Below, one piece after another: positions 17,918 to 29,412 of a DNA stretch of 64,000 bases. Location: NCBI RefSeq assembly GCF_029846235.1, contig NZ_JARVWP010000006.1:310001-374000 (forward strand). The letters are read 5' to 3'. Source of the stretch: Bradyrhizobium sp. CER78 (lineage in GTDB: Bacteria > Pseudomonadota > Alphaproteobacteria > Rhizobiales > Xanthobacteraceae). Under the pieces are notes generated by a model. That model worked only from the letters and a program-made list of their open reading frames with translations, ran no database searches and was not told the DNA's origin. Every line of letters begins with the position of its first letter. Positions within the stretch are counted from its first letter, which is position 1. A program made the position numbers and the translations under genes.

Positions 17918-19120
17918 ATGGAAGGCCCGCATCACCGCAACTCTCAGCCGTCGAGCGCGACCCGGCGGACGGCGCTCGGCCTGCTCGTGGGCGCGCCGTT
18001 GCTCGCGGCCTGTTCCGGCATCCAGCAGAGCCTGAGCCAATTCTCCAGCAACCCGGAAGGTGGTCCCGCCGGCCCGCAGCAACAGCCGCAGGCGGTCGGC
18101 ACCGGGCAGGTCAAGATCGGATTGATCCTGCCGCTGTCGGCGTCCGGCAATGCCGGGCTCGCGGCGCAGTCGATGCGCAACGCCGCCGAAATGGCGCTGG
18201 CGGAATTCCAGAACCCGAACATCCAGCTCCTGATCAAGGACGATGCCGGCAGCCCGCAGGGCGCTTCGCAAGGTGCCCAGCAGGCACTGTCGGAAGGCGC
18301 CGAGATCATCCTCGGACCGCTGTTTGCCGGCTCGGTGCCATCCGTCGCGCAACTGACGCGGCCGCGGGGCACCTCGGTAATCGCATTCTCCACCGATTCG
18401 AGCGTCGCCGGACGCGGCGTCTATCTGCTGAGCTTCCTGCCCGAGTCCGATATCAATCGCATCGTCGATTATTCTTCCGGGATCGGAAAGCGCTCGTTCG
18501 CCGCGATGGTGCCGGACAATGCCTATGGCAACGTGGTCGAGGCCGCGTTCAAGCAGGCGGTCGGCCGCAAGAATGGCCGCGTCGTCGCATTCGAGAAATA
18601 TGGCGCCGACCGCGCAACGCCGGCGCGGACCGTGGCGCAGGCGCTCGGCCAGGCCGACGCGCTGCTGATCGCCGACGACGGCGATTCGGTGGTCGCGACC
18701 GCCGATGCATTGACCGCGGCGGGCGCCAATCTGCGCAACATCCAGCTGCTCGGTACCGGGCTGTGGGACAATCCGCGGGTGTTCGCGAGCCCCGTTCTGC
18801 AGGGCGGCCTCTACGCCGCGCCCGATCCGTCCGGCTTCCGCAGCTTCGCCGGCCGCTATCGCACCAAATTCGGCGGCGAGCCGGTGCGCACCGCAACGCT
18901 CGCCTATGATGCCGTGGCTTTGATGGCGGCGCTGGCGCGCACCCAAGGGGCGCAGCGCTTCGCGCCGGAGACGCTGACCAATCCGTCCGGCTTTGCCGGC
19001 ATCGACGGCCTGTTCCGCTTTCGCTCCGACGGCACCAACGAGCGCGGCCTTGCGGTCATGAAGGTGGCGTCTGGCGGCAGCACGCCGGTTGCGGGTTCGC
19101 CAAAGAGTTTCGGGGCTTAG
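17918..19120 (+). CDS. LpoA/LppC-like lipoprotein (penicillin-binding protein activator family)
   Basis: The 400-residue protein has a signal with a lipobox at LLAACS, so the mature protein would be a lipoprotein anchored at the new Cys. The remainder has the periplasmic binding protein (type I, Leu/Ile/Val-like) fold with VKIGLILPLSASGNAG near the start and IILGPLFAGSVPSV. The family includes E. coli LpoA, which activates PBP1A. Its divergent position beside rsmI-yraN mirrors the lpoA-yraN-rsmI neighbourhood, which supports the assignment. The ATG at 17918 follows AGAGAAGAGAG. Whether it activates a PBP in this lineage is not shown. Confidence 0.85.
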   Translation: MEGPHHRNSQPSSATRRTALGLLVGAPLLAACSGIQQSLSQFSSNPEGGPAGPQQQPQAVGTGQVKIGLILPLSASGNAGLAAQSMRNAAEMALAEFQNPNIQLLIKDDAGSPQGASQGAQQALSEGAEIILGPLFAGSVPSVAQLTRPRGTSVIAFSTDSSVAGRGVYLLSFLPESDINRIVDYSSGIGKRSFAAMVPDNAYGNVVEAAFKQAVGRKNGRVVAFEKYGADRATPARTVAQALGQADALLIADDGDSVVATADALTAAGANLRNIQLLGTGLWDNPRVFASPVLQGGLYAAPDPSGFRSFAGRYRTKFGGEPVRTATLAYDAVALMAALARTQGAQRFAPETLTNPSGFAGIDGLFRFRSDGTNERGLAVMKVASGGSTPVAGSPKSFGA

Positions 19121-19196
19121 TTCTCGTCAGGCGGTCGAGCCGCCTTGTCGCGCGCCGGCACTCGCCAGCTGCTTTGCATGGGGTTGTTTTCGATAT

Positions 19197-20354
19197 TTAG
19201 GCCGCGAGATCCGCGACCACGGCGTCGAGCACCGGGAATCCCGACTTGGTCACGCGCAGCCGTCCGTCGGCATCGACGGCGATCGCGCCTTCCTCGCGCA
19301 GCATCGCGATCCGGTGCGGATCGAGCTTTCGGCCGGCGAGCTGCGCATAGCGCTTGGGATCGATGCCCTCGGCGAGCCGCAGTCCCATCAGCAGGAATTC
19401 GTCGGCGCGCTCTTCGCTGTTGAGGCTGTCATCGGTGACGACGCCATGGCCGCGCTCCTCGACGTTCAACAGCCAGGCCTCGGGACGCCGCTCGGTCGCG
19501 GTCGCGTGCCTGATGCCATCGATGTCGAGCCTTCCATGCGCGCCGGGGCCGATGCCGGCATATTCCTCGCCGCGCCAATAGACCAGATTGTGCTTGCACT
19601 CCGCCCCAGTGCGGGCGTGGTTGGAGATCTCGTAGGCCGGCAATCCCTCGCGCGCGCAGACCTCCTGCGTCACGTCGTAGAGCGCGCGCGCGGTCGCTTC
19701 ATCCGGCGTCTGCAATTTGCCGGCGGCATGCAGCCCGAAGAACGGCGTGCCTTCCTCGATGGTGAGCTGATAGAGCGACAGATGCTCGGCCGCTTCCGCG
19801 ATCGCCTGCTTCAATTCATCGGCCCACATCCGCGGCGTCTGGTCGGGCCGCGCATAGATCAGATCGAACGAATAGCGGTCGAATGCGGAGCGCGCGATCG
19901 CGACCGCGTCGAGCGCCTCGCGCGCGGTGTGCAGACGGCCGAGCGCCTTCAGCGAAGCATCATCCAGCGCCTGCACGCCGAGCGAGACGCGATTGACGCC
20001 GGCTGTGCGATAGCCGCGAAAGCGGGTCGCCTCGACGCTGGTCGGATTGGCCTCGAGCGTGACCTCGACGTCGCGTGCGACCGACCAGTGCTTGCCGATC
20101 GCATCGAGCACCGCGCCGACGGTCTGCGGCTGCATCAGCGAGGGCGTGCCGCCGCCGAGGAAGATCGAGGAGACCTCGCGCCCCGGCACCCGCGCCGCCG
20201 TGGTCTCGATCTCGCGGGCGAACGCGCGCACGAAGCGCGCCTCGTCGACCGGCGCATGCCGCACATGGCTGTTGAAGTCGCAATACGGGCATTTCGACAG
20301 GCAGAACGGCCAGTGCACGTAGACGCCGAAAGCTTCTCGTTCAGCGTTGCTCAA
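19197..20354 (-). CDS. hemW: Radical SAM heme chaperone HemW
   Basis: HemW is a radical-SAM-fold protein that binds heme and helps insert it into targets; it was formerly annotated as an oxygen-independent coproporphyrinogen oxidase. The 385-residue protein has the cluster motif [12 protein letters not shown] with Cys18, Cys22 and Cys25, the SAM-binding GGGTPS, and a C-terminal HemN domain. It lacks the fourth N-terminal cysteine that marks true HemN. The only start that keeps the family N-terminus is a TTG at 20354, giving a 14-base overlap with rdgB. This suggests coupled translation. Confidence 0.93.
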   Translation of the reverse strand: MSNAEREAFGVYVHWPFCLSKCPYCDFNSHVRHAPVDEARFVRAFAREIETTAARVPGREVSSIFLGGGTPSLMQPQTVGAVLDAIGKHWSVARDVEVTLEANPTSVEATRFRGYRTAGVNRVSLGVQALDDASLKALGRLHTAREALDAVAIARSAFDRYSFDLIYARPDQTPRMWADELKQAIAEAAEHLSLYQLTIEEGTPFFGLHAAGKLQTPDEATARALYDVTQEVCAREGLPAYEISNHARTGAECKHNLVYWRGEEYAGIGPGAHGRLDIDGIRHATATERRPEAWLLNVEERGHGVVTDDSLNSEERADEFLLMGLRLAEGIDPKRYAQLAGRKLDPHRIAMLREEGAIAVDADGRLRVTKSGFPVLDAVVADLAA

Positions 20355-20976
20355 GGCAGATCTCCGCGAGCTTCACGAAGGCGCGGGCGCGATGCGACAG
20401 GCCGAGCCCGAGCGGCGGCAGGCCGTGCTTCTCGATGCTGCTCATCTCGCCAAAGGTCCGCGTGTAACCGTCGGGCAGGAACGCCGGATCATAGCCGAAG
20501 CCGGCAGTGCCGCGCGGCGGCCAGACGAGGGTTCCATCGACCCGGGCCTCGACCTCTTCGAGGTGACCGTCCGGCCAGGCCACGCACAGCGCGGAGACGA
20601 AATGCGCCTTGCGCCGGTCCGGCTCGGTGGCGCCGCGCTCCTGCAGCAGCCGCTCGATCCGCGTCATCGCCGCCATGAAGTCCTTGCCTTCGCCGGCCCA
20701 GCGCGCCGAATAGATCCCCGGCGCACCGTCGAGCGCGTCGACCACGAGGCCGGAATCGTCGGCAAAGGCCGGAAGTCCCACAGCCTTGGCCGCCGCGACC
20801 GCCTTGATCGCAGCATTGGCGCGAAAGCTATCGCCGGTCTCCTCGGGCTCGGCCAGATCGAGCTCGCCGGCCGACACCGCCTCCACGCCATGGGGCGCCA
20901 GCAGTTCCCGCATCTCGGCAAGCTTGCCGGGATTATGGGTGGCGATCACGAGCCTTCCGGTGATTCGGCGATGCAT
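20341..20976 (-). CDS. rdgB: dITP/XTP pyrophosphatase (RdgB/Ham1 family)
   Basis: RdgB hydrolyses non-canonical purine triphosphates such as dITP and XTP so they are not built into DNA. The 211-residue protein has the family start [15 protein letters not shown], the catalytic segment [20 protein letters not shown] near residue 70, and the substrate-binding [12 protein letters not shown] and LSHRARA near the end. The ATG at 20976 is preferred to a TTG two codons earlier. It lies between rph and hemW, a conserved alphaproteobacterial order, and overlaps hemW. Confidence 0.96.
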   Translation of the reverse strand: MHRRITGRLVIATHNPGKLAEMRELLAPHGVEAVSAGELDLAEPEETGDSFRANAAIKAVAAAKAVGLPAFADDSGLVVDALDGAPGIYSARWAGEGKDFMAAMTRIERLLQERGATEPDRRKAHFVSALCVAWPDGHLEEVEARVDGTLVWPPRGTAGFGYDPAFLPDGYTRTFGEMSSIEKHGLPPLGLGLSHRARAFVKLAEICLEQR

Positions 20977-20987
20977 GACCAATCAGA

Positions 20988-21701
20988 CTATGCCACCGCG
21001 ATCTTTTGCAAGTCGACCAGACGCGCGACACCTTTGCGCGCCAGCGCCATCAGCGCCAGGAATTCGTCCTGCGAGAACGGCGTCTTCTCGGCGGTGCCCT
21101 GCACCTCGATGATGCGGCCGTCGCCGGTCATGACGAAATTGGCGTCGGTGTCGGCCTCGGAATCCTCGGCATAGTCGAGATCGAGCACCGGCGTGCCCTG
21201 GAAGATGCCGCAGGAGATCGCCGCCACATTGTCGCGCAACACGTTGGTCTTCAGCATGTTGCGGGTCTTCATCCAGTTGATGCAGTCGGCCAGTGCCACC
21301 CAGGCACCGGTGATCGAGGCGGTGCGGGTGCCGCCATCGGCCTGTATGACGTCGCAATCGACGGTGATCTGGCGCTCGCCGAGCGCTTCGAGATCGACGG
21401 CGGCGCGCAGCGAGCGGCCGATCAGCCGCTGGATCTCGACCGTGCGGCCGCCCTGCTTGCCGGCAGAGGCCTCGCGGCGGGTGCGTTCCAGGGTGGCGCG
21501 CGGCAGCATGCCGTATTCGGCGGTGACCCAGCCGCGGCCCTGGCCCTTCAGCCACGGCGGCAGGCGCTCTTCCAGCGTCGCGGTCACCAGCACATGGGTG
21601 TCGCCGAACTTCACCATGCAGGAACCCTCGGCATACTTGACGACGCCGCGTTCCAGCGACACGGGGCGCAGTTCATCGGGCGCACGGCGGCTTGGCCGCA
21701 T
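20988..21701 (-). CDS. rph: Ribonuclease PH
   Basis: RNase PH is a phosphate-dependent 3' to 5' exoribonuclease that trims tRNA 3' ends. The 237-residue protein starts [19 protein letters not shown], with [20 protein letters not shown] near residue 43 and the phosphate-site region [20 protein letters not shown] near residue 115. The ATG at 21701 is preceded by GGAGG; longer frames lack a site and exceed the family length. It heads the rph-rdgB-hemW operon and is divergent from hrcA. Confidence 0.97.
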   Translation of the reverse strand: MRPSRRAPDELRPVSLERGVVKYAEGSCMVKFGDTHVLVTATLEERLPPWLKGQGRGWVTAEYGMLPRATLERTRREASAGKQGGRTVEIQRLIGRSLRAAVDLEALGERQITVDCDVIQADGGTRTASITGAWVALADCINWMKTRNMLKTNVLRDNVAAISCGIFQGTPVLDLDYAEDSEADTDANFVMTGDGRIIEVQGTAEKTPFSQDEFLALMALARKGVARLVDLQKIAVA

Positions 21702-21895
21702 GAAATCCTCCAAAAATCCGACAGATATGGCTGGGCGTGCTTGTAGGAGGGGCAGGGGGCAGCGGCAAGGGTTTTGGAGGGGGTCTTGGCGAGGGTTTTC
21801 GGCCCCGGTACCGCCCGGTATCAAGGGGGTGAATGCATGCTTGTCACCGGCCCTTCGGATCGACAAATTAGGTAGTAATTGTGAGGGACTGGAGT

Positions 21896-22984
21896 GTGAC
21901 TCACCACGATCCGATTGGCCTGATTGCCCCGCATGCCGGGCTCGCCCAGCTCAACGAGCGCTCGCGCGACATTTTTCGTCAAATCGTCGAAAGCTATCTC
22001 GCGACCGGTGAGCCGGTCGGCTCGCGCAACATCTCGCGCCTGATCGCATTACCGCTGTCGCCGGCCTCGGTCCGCAATGTGATGTCGGATCTCGAGCAGC
22101 TGGGCCTGATCTATGCGCCGCACACCTCGGCCGGCCGGCTGCCGACCGAGCTCGGCCTGCGTTTCTTCGTCGACGCGCTGATGCAGGTCGGCGACCTCAC
22201 CGAGGCCGAACGCCAATCGATCCAGACCCAGCTCGCGGCCGTCGGCCGTGCGCAATCCGTCGAGGCGGCGCTTGGCGAAGCGCTGACACGGTTGTCGGGG
22301 CTGACCCGCGCCGCCGCCGTGGTGCTGACGCAAAAGTCGAACGCGCGGCTGAAGCACATCGAATTCGTGCGGCTGGAGCCGGAAAAGGCGCTGGTCGTGC
22401 TGGTCGGCGAAGACGGCCAGGTCGAAAACCGGGTGCTGGCGCTGCCGCCGGGTGTTCCATCTTCGGCCCTGACCGAAGCCACTAATTTCCTTAATGCCCG
22501 GATCCGCGGCCGGACGCTGGCTGAAGCGCGGCTCGAGCTCGAGACGGCCTTGACGCAAAATCGCGCCGAGCTCGACCAGCTCACGCAAAAGGTCGTCGCA
22601 GCCGGCATCGCGAGCTGGTCCGGCGGCGAGAACGAGGACCGCCAGCTGATCGTGCGCGGTCACGCCAACCTGCTCGAGGATCTGCATGCGCTTGACGATC
22701 TCGAGCGGATCAAGTCGCTGTTCGACGACCTCGAAACCAAGCGCGGCGTGATCGACCTGCTCGGCCGCGCCGAGCGCGGCGAGGGCGTGCGGATCTTCAT
22801 CGGCTCGGAAAACAAGCTGTTCTCGCTGTCGGGTTCCTCGACCATCATCGCGCCCTATGGCGACGCCCAGGGACGGATCGTCGGCGTGCTCGGCGTGATC
22901 GGGCCGACGCGGCTGAATTATGCGCGGGTGATCCCGACCGTCGATTATGCCGCGCGCATCGTCAGCAAGATGCTGGGCGGCTGA
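21896..22984 (+). CDS. hrcA: Heat-inducible transcription repressor HrcA
   Basis: HrcA represses chaperone genes, usually groESL, by binding the CIRCE inverted repeat, and needs GroEL for activity. The 362-residue protein has the N-terminal winged helix with [20 protein letters not shown] and VGSRNISR, the [19 protein letters not shown] segment and the C-terminal IFIGSEN and [19 protein letters not shown] motifs. I use the GTG at 21896, which gives [12 protein letters not shown] and has GAGGG eight bases upstream; a GTG at 21881 is an alternative. It precedes grpE on the same strand. No CIRCE element was seen in this window. Confidence 0.95.
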   Translation: MTHHDPIGLIAPHAGLAQLNERSRDIFRQIVESYLATGEPVGSRNISRLIALPLSPASVRNVMSDLEQLGLIYAPHTSAGRLPTELGLRFFVDALMQVGDLTEAERQSIQTQLAAVGRAQSVEAALGEALTRLSGLTRAAAVVLTQKSNARLKHIEFVRLEPEKALVVLVGEDGQVENRVLALPPGVPSSALTEATNFLNARIRGRTLAEARLELETALTQNRAELDQLTQKVVAAGIASWSGGENEDRQLIVRGHANLLEDLHALDDLERIKSLFDDLETKRGVIDLLGRAERGEGVRIFIGSENKLFSLSGSSTIIAPYGDAQGRIVGVLGVIGPTRLNYARVIPTVDYAARIVSKMLGG

Positions 22985-23149
22985 CAGGAGCGGATTTCGC
23001 TTTCATTTGATGGGTTTCGTTCACCCGAACCGGAGATCCCTGTGCCCCAAACCGGTATGTTGCGCTTGATTTTCGCCGCCTAAAGCACGATATCCCGGGC
23101 AGCCAATCCCCAAGATTTGAACCGACGCGAGTTTTCGAGAAGGCAAGCC

Positions 23150-23755
23150 ATGACCGATCCGAACCGGGCCAATGACAACACAGAGAATTCGGCGCCGACG
23201 GGTGAGCCCGTGGTCTCGAAGCCTTACATCATGCCTGACGATCCCGAGGTCGGATCGGCCGAGGCGCTGGCCAAGGAACTCGCGGAGGCAAAGGACCGCA
23301 CGCTGCGTACGCTGGCCGAGATGGAGAACCTCCGCCAGCGCACCCGCCGCGAGGTCGCCGACGCGAAGACCTACGGCATCACCGGCTTCGCCCGCGACGT
23401 GCTCGATATCGCCGACAATCTGCAGCGCGCGCTCGACGCGGTGCCGGCCGAGACCAAGGAAGCTGCCGATCCCGGCCTGAAGGCGCTGATCGAAGGCGTC
23501 GAGCTGACCGAGCGGTCGCTGCTCAACGCGCTGGAGAAGAACGGCGTCAAGAAGTTCGATCCGATCGGCGAGAAGTTCGACCCGAACTTCCAGCAGGCGA
23601 TGTTCGAAGTGCCTGACGCCTCGGTGCCGTCGGGCACCGTGGTCCAGGTCGTGCAGGCCGGCTACATGATCGGCGAGCGCATCCTGCGTCCGGCGCTGGT
23701 CGGTGTCTCCAAGGGCGGTGCCAAGGCTGCGCCCGCCGCCGACATCACGGTCTGA
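23150..23755 (+). CDS. grpE: Nucleotide exchange factor GrpE
   Basis: GrpE releases ADP from DnaK and so drives the chaperone cycle. The 201-residue protein has a polar N-terminus, the long coiled helix with [18 protein letters not shown] near residue 50, and the C-terminal beta domain with [14 protein letters not shown] and [19 protein letters not shown]. The ATG at 23150 follows AGAAGG; an in-frame ATG 33 bases earlier lacks one. It lies 165 bases after hrcA. dnaK-dnaJ follow about 3.7 kb downstream on the same strand, separated by unrelated minus-strand genes. Confidence 0.96.
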   Translation: MTDPNRANDNTENSAPTGEPVVSKPYIMPDDPEVGSAEALAKELAEAKDRTLRTLAEMENLRQRTRREVADAKTYGITGFARDVLDIADNLQRALDAVPAETKEAADPGLKALIEGVELTERSLLNALEKNGVKKFDPIGEKFDPNFQQAMFEVPDASVPSGTVVQVVQAGYMIGERILRPALVGVSKGGAKAAPAADITV

Positions 23756-23800
23756 TCTGTCTGACTCCGGCTCCGGAGGCGTGAGCGCGCTGCCGTGGCT

Positions 23801-24223
23801 TCACGGCAGCGGCTTCTCATGCGCTTTCGGCCAATAGGTGCCGAAACTCCAAAGATTTCCTTCCGGGTCCCGGCAGGCGAAATCACGGCTGCCGTATTCG
23901 GTGTCGCGCAGTTCCATTTCGATCTTGGCACCCGCCGCCTTGGCCTTCGCATGCAAAGCGTCGGGATCGTCGACGGCGACATAGATGGAATCGGTGCGGC
24001 GGCCGCTGAGGTCGCCGACCAGTTTGCCATAGGCATCGTCGCGAGCCTGACCCAGCATCAGGATCGAGGAACCGTAGGCCAGTTCGGCGTGATGGATCAC
24101 GCCGTCGTGGCGATAGACGACGTGCTCGGTGAATCCGATCACCGTCGTCAGCCAGGCGATCATCGCCGCGGCATCCTTGCAGCGCAGGGTCGGGTAGATG
24201 CGGGGCGGTTCAATATTGCTCAT
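23801..24223 (-). CDS. VOC family (glyoxalase/bleomycin resistance-like) protein
   Basis: The 140-residue protein begins MSNIEPPRIYPTLRCKDAAA and has the beta-alpha-beta-beta-beta pattern of the vicinal oxygen chelate fold, ending with RDFACRDPEGNLWSFGTYWP, the typical last motif. It is similar to the PhnB-like or YwqA-type members of unknown substrate. GAAGGAACG precedes the ATG at 24223. It lies just downstream of an AraC-type regulator gene on the same strand and is probably cotranscribed with it. Its substrate is unknown. Confidence 0.85.
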   Translation of the reverse strand: MSNIEPPRIYPTLRCKDAAAMIAWLTTVIGFTEHVVYRHDGVIHHAELAYGSSILMLGQARDDAYGKLVGDLSGRRTDSIYVAVDDPDALHAKAKAAGAKIEMELRDTEYGSRDFACRDPEGNLWSFGTYWPKAHEKPLP

Positions 24224-24297
24224 GATTGCGCGTTCCTTCGTTGGTCGCCGGTTGGCGCCAATATGCGCAAATGGTGCGTCGCCGGCTTGAAGGTTTG

Positions 24298-25152
24298 TTA
24301 CCGGTCGGCCAGCAGATCGCCGGAATGCGCCAGCCGGCTGTCGGTCATCGCCAGCCGGCGCGCCCACGCCGTCGGCGGTTCCCCGGCGAATTCGACAAAT
24401 TCGCGGACGAGATGGGCCTGGTCGGCATAGCCGCTTTCCGCCGCGATCGCTGCCCAGGCGCGCGGCCCTCCGCGCTGTGCGATCCGGCAGGCTTGGTGAA
24501 AGCGCATCATGCGCGCGAGCGATTTGGGAGCGAGGCCGAGTTCCGCCCGAAATCGGTCGACGAGGTGTTTGCGGCTCCAGCCGATATCCGCGGCGAGCGT
24601 CGTGATCCTGATCGTGCCCGCGGATTGCGCCAGTCTGCGATAGGCGGATGCGATCTCCGGCGATGGCGCATGGTTCGCGCGACGAAGTACGAAGTCCTCG
24701 ATCAGGTCGAAGCGTCGCTGCCAGCATCTCGTGTTGCCGAGCCGCTCGCGGAGCCTGCGCCCCTCGTGGCCGAGTACGTCGCCGAGATCGACCATCCGCC
24801 CGGCGAGCTCGGTGATGGTGCCCCCGAAGAAGCGGTAGGCGCCGAGCGGCGTGAAATCCACCTGCACGCTTTCGGCGCGGCCATCGGATTCGATGTAGAC
24901 GGGCCCCGTGTGCAGGCCCGCGGCGAAGCTCAGCTGCCGGTCGGACGCTTCGGGCCGACGCGCAAGCGCGATCAGGTAGGGCGAACCGAAGCTGACAATG
25001 AAAGGCACAATCAGCGGCGCCGTCTGGCAGTGGAAGAATCGGCCTGCGACCGTCTCACGATAGCCCGTGATCCCGACAATCAGGCCCGCCATTTGTGGCG
25101 ATGGCGGGCGCCGCACGAAGTCGAATTCAACGGGGGCCGCAGGCTCGGCCAT
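24298..25152 (-). CDS. AraC family transcriptional regulator
   Basis: A 284-residue regulator whose C-terminal third holds two helix-turn-helix units: ITTLAADIGWSRKHLVDRFR near residue 195 and IAAESGYADQAHLVREFVEF near residue 243, as in AraC/XylS proteins. The N-terminal ligand domain resembles the DUF6597 type, with VQVDFTPLGAYRFFGG. I start at the ATG at 25152, which has GAGG five bases upstream. It is followed by the VOC gene, its most likely partner or target. The effector is unknown. Confidence 0.88.
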   Translation of the reverse strand: MAEPAAPVEFDFVRRPPSPQMAGLIVGITGYRETVAGRFFHCQTAPLIVPFIVSFGSPYLIALARRPEASDRQLSFAAGLHTGPVYIESDGRAESVQVDFTPLGAYRFFGGTITELAGRMVDLGDVLGHEGRRLRERLGNTRCWQRRFDLIEDFVLRRANHAPSPEIASAYRRLAQSAGTIRITTLAADIGWSRKHLVDRFRAELGLAPKSLARMMRFHQACRIAQRGGPRAWAAIAAESGYADQAHLVREFVEFAGEPPTAWARRLAMTDSRLAHSGDLLADR

Positions 25153-25172
25153 GCGGACCTCGCGCAATACGC

Positions 25173-25883
25173 CTATCCGATGTCAGCTGACTGGATGCGC
25201 TTGACGCCGGCCTTGTCCATGTCGGCCCAGGCCTTGGCCAGCGATCCCTGGGTGTCGATGCCGCGGCAGGCGTCCTCGACGACATAGGTCTCGAAGCCGG
25301 CCTTGCGCGCATCGAGCGCGGTCCATGCCACGCAGAAATCGGTGGCGAGCCCGGCCACGAAAACCCGCTCGACATTGCGCGCTTTGAGATAGGCGGCGAG
25401 CCCGGTGGTGGTCTTGCCGTCGGCTTCGGTAAAGGCGGAGTAGCTGTCGACGTCCTTGTGAAAACCCTTGCGGATGATCAGCTCGGCCTGCGGGATCGCG
25501 AGGTCCTTCGACAGCCCTGCGCCGTCGGTACCCTGCACGCAGTGGTCGGGCCAGAGCACCTGTTTGCCGTAGGCGAGCTCGATGACCTCGAACGGCTTCT
25601 TGCCGGAATGGACCGAGGCAAAGGAGATGTGTCCGGGCGTGTGCCAGTCCTGCGTCATCACCACATTGGCGAAGCTCTTGGCGATCTTGTTGATGACGGG
25701 CACCACCTGCTCGCCGTCCTTCACCGCGAGGCTTCCGCCGGGCAGGAAGCAGTTCTGGACGTCGATCACGAGCAGCGCGGAGCCGTCGTCCGGCTTGATC
25801 GCAGCCGCCCAGAGATGTTTTGGAACCAGCGTCGCAACCGCTATCGTACCAAGGCCTGCAACGATCCTTCGTCGATCCAACAT
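25173..25883 (-). CDS. pncA: Nicotinamidase-type isochorismatase with an export signal
   Basis: The 236-residue protein has the PncA signature: LLVIDVQNCFLPGGSLAV with the catalytic aspartate, metal-binding DWHTPGHISFA, the lysine in IIRKGFHKD and the nucleophile in GLATDFCVAWTALDA. Nicotinamidase converts nicotinamide to nicotinate for NAD salvage. What is unusual is the N-terminal MLDRRRIVAGLGTIAVATLV, which reads as a Sec or Tat signal rather than a cytoplasmic start. GAGGAGGGG upstream of this ATG supports it. The mature enzyme would therefore be periplasmic. It is the gene before the AraC-VOC pair on the same strand. Confidence 0.88.
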   Translation of the reverse strand: MLDRRRIVAGLGTIAVATLVPKHLWAAAIKPDDGSALLVIDVQNCFLPGGSLAVKDGEQVVPVINKIAKSFANVVMTQDWHTPGHISFASVHSGKKPFEVIELAYGKQVLWPDHCVQGTDGAGLSKDLAIPQAELIIRKGFHKDVDSYSAFTEADGKTTTGLAAYLKARNVERVFVAGLATDFCVAWTALDARKAGFETYVVEDACRGIDTQGSLAKAWADMDKAGVKRIQSADIG

Positions 25884-25982
25884 CGCGCCCCTCCTCGCTT
25901 TGCGTGATACAGCGCGAGGAGGCTAGTTCCGTTCGGCGACCGACGAAAGTGGGATTTTTCCGATCGGGCTGCGAACGGCCGA

Positions 25983-26918
25983 TCAGCCGCGCGGCTGGAT
26001 GCCGTCGCGCACCGCGCGGAAGCGCCGGAAGGCCGTCTCCCAATCGGTGCGCGGCGAGCTGCCGATGACCCGCACCGATGTCTGCGCGCCGAACCGTAGC
26101 CACTGCACGATGGTCACCGGGGTGTTGTCCTTGCCGCTGACGGCGTCGATCCGGGTCTCGAAGCCGGGCTGGCCGTCGATCCGGATCGGTTCGGACATGG
26201 TGATCCGGCCGTCGCGCACGCCGGGGATCGTGGTCGCGATCTGCTGGGCAAAGCGGCCGCGGTCGTCAGGCGTGGCGGGCGCCGAGCCGATGACGCCAAG
26301 CAGCATAAAGGGCTTGGTCTCGAGGACCTTGTCGTCGCCGTCGGCCATCAGCAGCGCTGCGCCCGGCGCCAGCATGCGGATGTTCTTGAAGCTGCCGAGC
26401 TCAGTGACCTTGAACGGCATCATGGCGAGCTGCTCGTCGACCGGCACCTCGTTGCGAATCTGGGCCGAGGCGAACATCTGCCGGACCGCGTCGTCGGTGT
26501 AGATCTTGCTCGCGTTCTCCGGCACCTGCACTGCGACATAACCGGAGAAGGTCGGCCCCGGCAGGATCATGGAATAGCGCCGCACATTGCTGGCGCCGTC
26601 GCGCGCGCTCTCCACGGTGTAGTAGGCGAGGCCGGCCGGCGTCTCGAGGCTTTCGGGCTTGATGTTTCCGGTACCGGCCGGGTTGGTCTTGAAGGCGGTC
26701 ACGACCTCGTTGTAGGCGTCCGCGGGCAGGTCGGCGATCAGGACCCTGACGCCCTGATCCTCGGTCTCGAAGCCGATGAACGATTTGGCGCGGACGAGGC
26801 CCACCAGCGGTTTCATCCCGACATGCGCGCCCGGCGGAAACACCACGTCGGCGGCAAAGCCACGACAGGTGGCAGCAATCAGCAAGGCAACCGCAACGAG
26901 AGCTCGAAAAGGCGTCAT
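25983..26918 (-). CDS. Secreted hypothetical protein
   Basis: The 311-residue protein has a signal peptide (MTPFRALVAVALLIAATCRG then FAADV) and a mature part with two similar alpha/beta-looking halves. The second half ends in a region with RIDGQPGFETRIDA and VQWLRFG, reminiscent of DUF1795/PsbP-like secreted proteins. No catalytic motif is visible. It is well supported as a gene by codon use and signal peptide. It lies alone, upstream of and divergent from dnaK across a long gap. Confidence 0.75.
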   Translation of the reverse strand: MTPFRALVAVALLIAATCRGFAADVVFPPGAHVGMKPLVGLVRAKSFIGFETEDQGVRVLIADLPADAYNEVVTAFKTNPAGTGNIKPESLETPAGLAYYTVESARDGASNVRRYSMILPGPTFSGYVAVQVPENASKIYTDDAVRQMFASAQIRNEVPVDEQLAMMPFKVTELGSFKNIRMLAPGAALLMADGDDKVLETKPFMLLGVIGSAPATPDDRGRFAQQIATTIPGVRDGRITMSEPIRIDGQPGFETRIDAVSGKDNTPVTIVQWLRFGAQTSVRVIGSSPRTDWETAFRRFRAVRDGIQPRG

Positions 26919-27363
26919 GGGGATCTACCGGTTTTGCTTGGTGGCCGCGCAACGGGGCCGGTGCAGGGCTGGATGGCCTCTTTCAGTCGGACCGCTTTTA
27001 GCGGTTTTGATGGCCCTGCAACAGGCCGCCAACTCTCCGCTCCAGGCCCGCAGGCGCGATTCCGTGGGCTTTTCGCCCCGATTGGCTGGCAATTTCCAGT
27101 TTCCCGACGTTTCCACGAACGGCCGCCAGCGGCCAAACAGCGCGCCCTCGACCCGTGCGCAGCTCTCGCATACGACGTTTGTGAGCGTTCACTCAACAGC
27201 GCTGACGCCGTGCTGCGAACGTTCGCGGTCGACGGCCGGCCCCCATCATTGCCGATTTGTTAACTTGGCAGGGGCGCTGGTTTCCGCTTGAACCGGCGCC
27301 GCGTCCGAGCTGACACAATCTTTCAAACGTCAGTCTTTTCAGGCCTCAACGTTGCGTCCGGTC
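26919..27363. other. Long divergent gap upstream of dnaK
   Basis: About 445 bases before the dnaK promoter hold no gene I can support. Plus- and minus-strand open frames exist but have no ribosome site and unlikely composition. A small hairpin ACCGCT-TTT-AGCGGT followed by TTT is at 26991-27008 and could be a weak terminator for plus-strand transcription. Confidence 0.5.
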
Positions 27364-27391
27364 CTTGCGGGCAGGACCCTCTCTCCTATAT
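27364..27391 (+). promoter_or_regulatory. Heat-shock (RpoH, sigma-32) promoter of dnaKJ
   Basis: CTTG at 27364-27367 is followed by exactly 17 bases and then CCTATAT at 27385-27391, which fits the alphaproteobacterial RpoH consensus CTTG-N17-CYTATNT in full. Transcription would start at about 27398, leaving a leader of about 100 bases before dnaK. No CIRCE repeat is present, so control should be by RpoH rather than HrcA. Confidence 0.85.
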
Positions 27392-27496
27392 CAGGCTCAC
27401 CGTCGCAATATCGCGAGTATGTGAACGTCTGGGGGTTCGGTACGGAGCGCCGTCAGGGCCCAACCAACCTGCCGTAGCAAAGAGGATATCAAAATC

Positions 27497-29398
<1,902 letters not shown>

Positions 29399-29412
29399 GC
29401 GGATTTGCGATC

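Noticed and set aside
21702..21895. Heat-shock promoter or CIRCE element upstream of hrcA
   Set aside because: A CTTG is present, but the sequence 17 bases on does not resemble CYTATNT, and no TTAGCACTC/GAGTGCTAA inverted repeat was found.
22985..23149. RpoH promoter upstream of grpE
   Set aside because: CTTG followed 17 bases later by CACGATAT is too far from consensus to call.
26776..27291. Plus-strand open frame upstream of dnaK
   Set aside because: Overlaps the start of a supported minus-strand gene, has no ribosome site, and its composition does not resemble neighbouring proteins.
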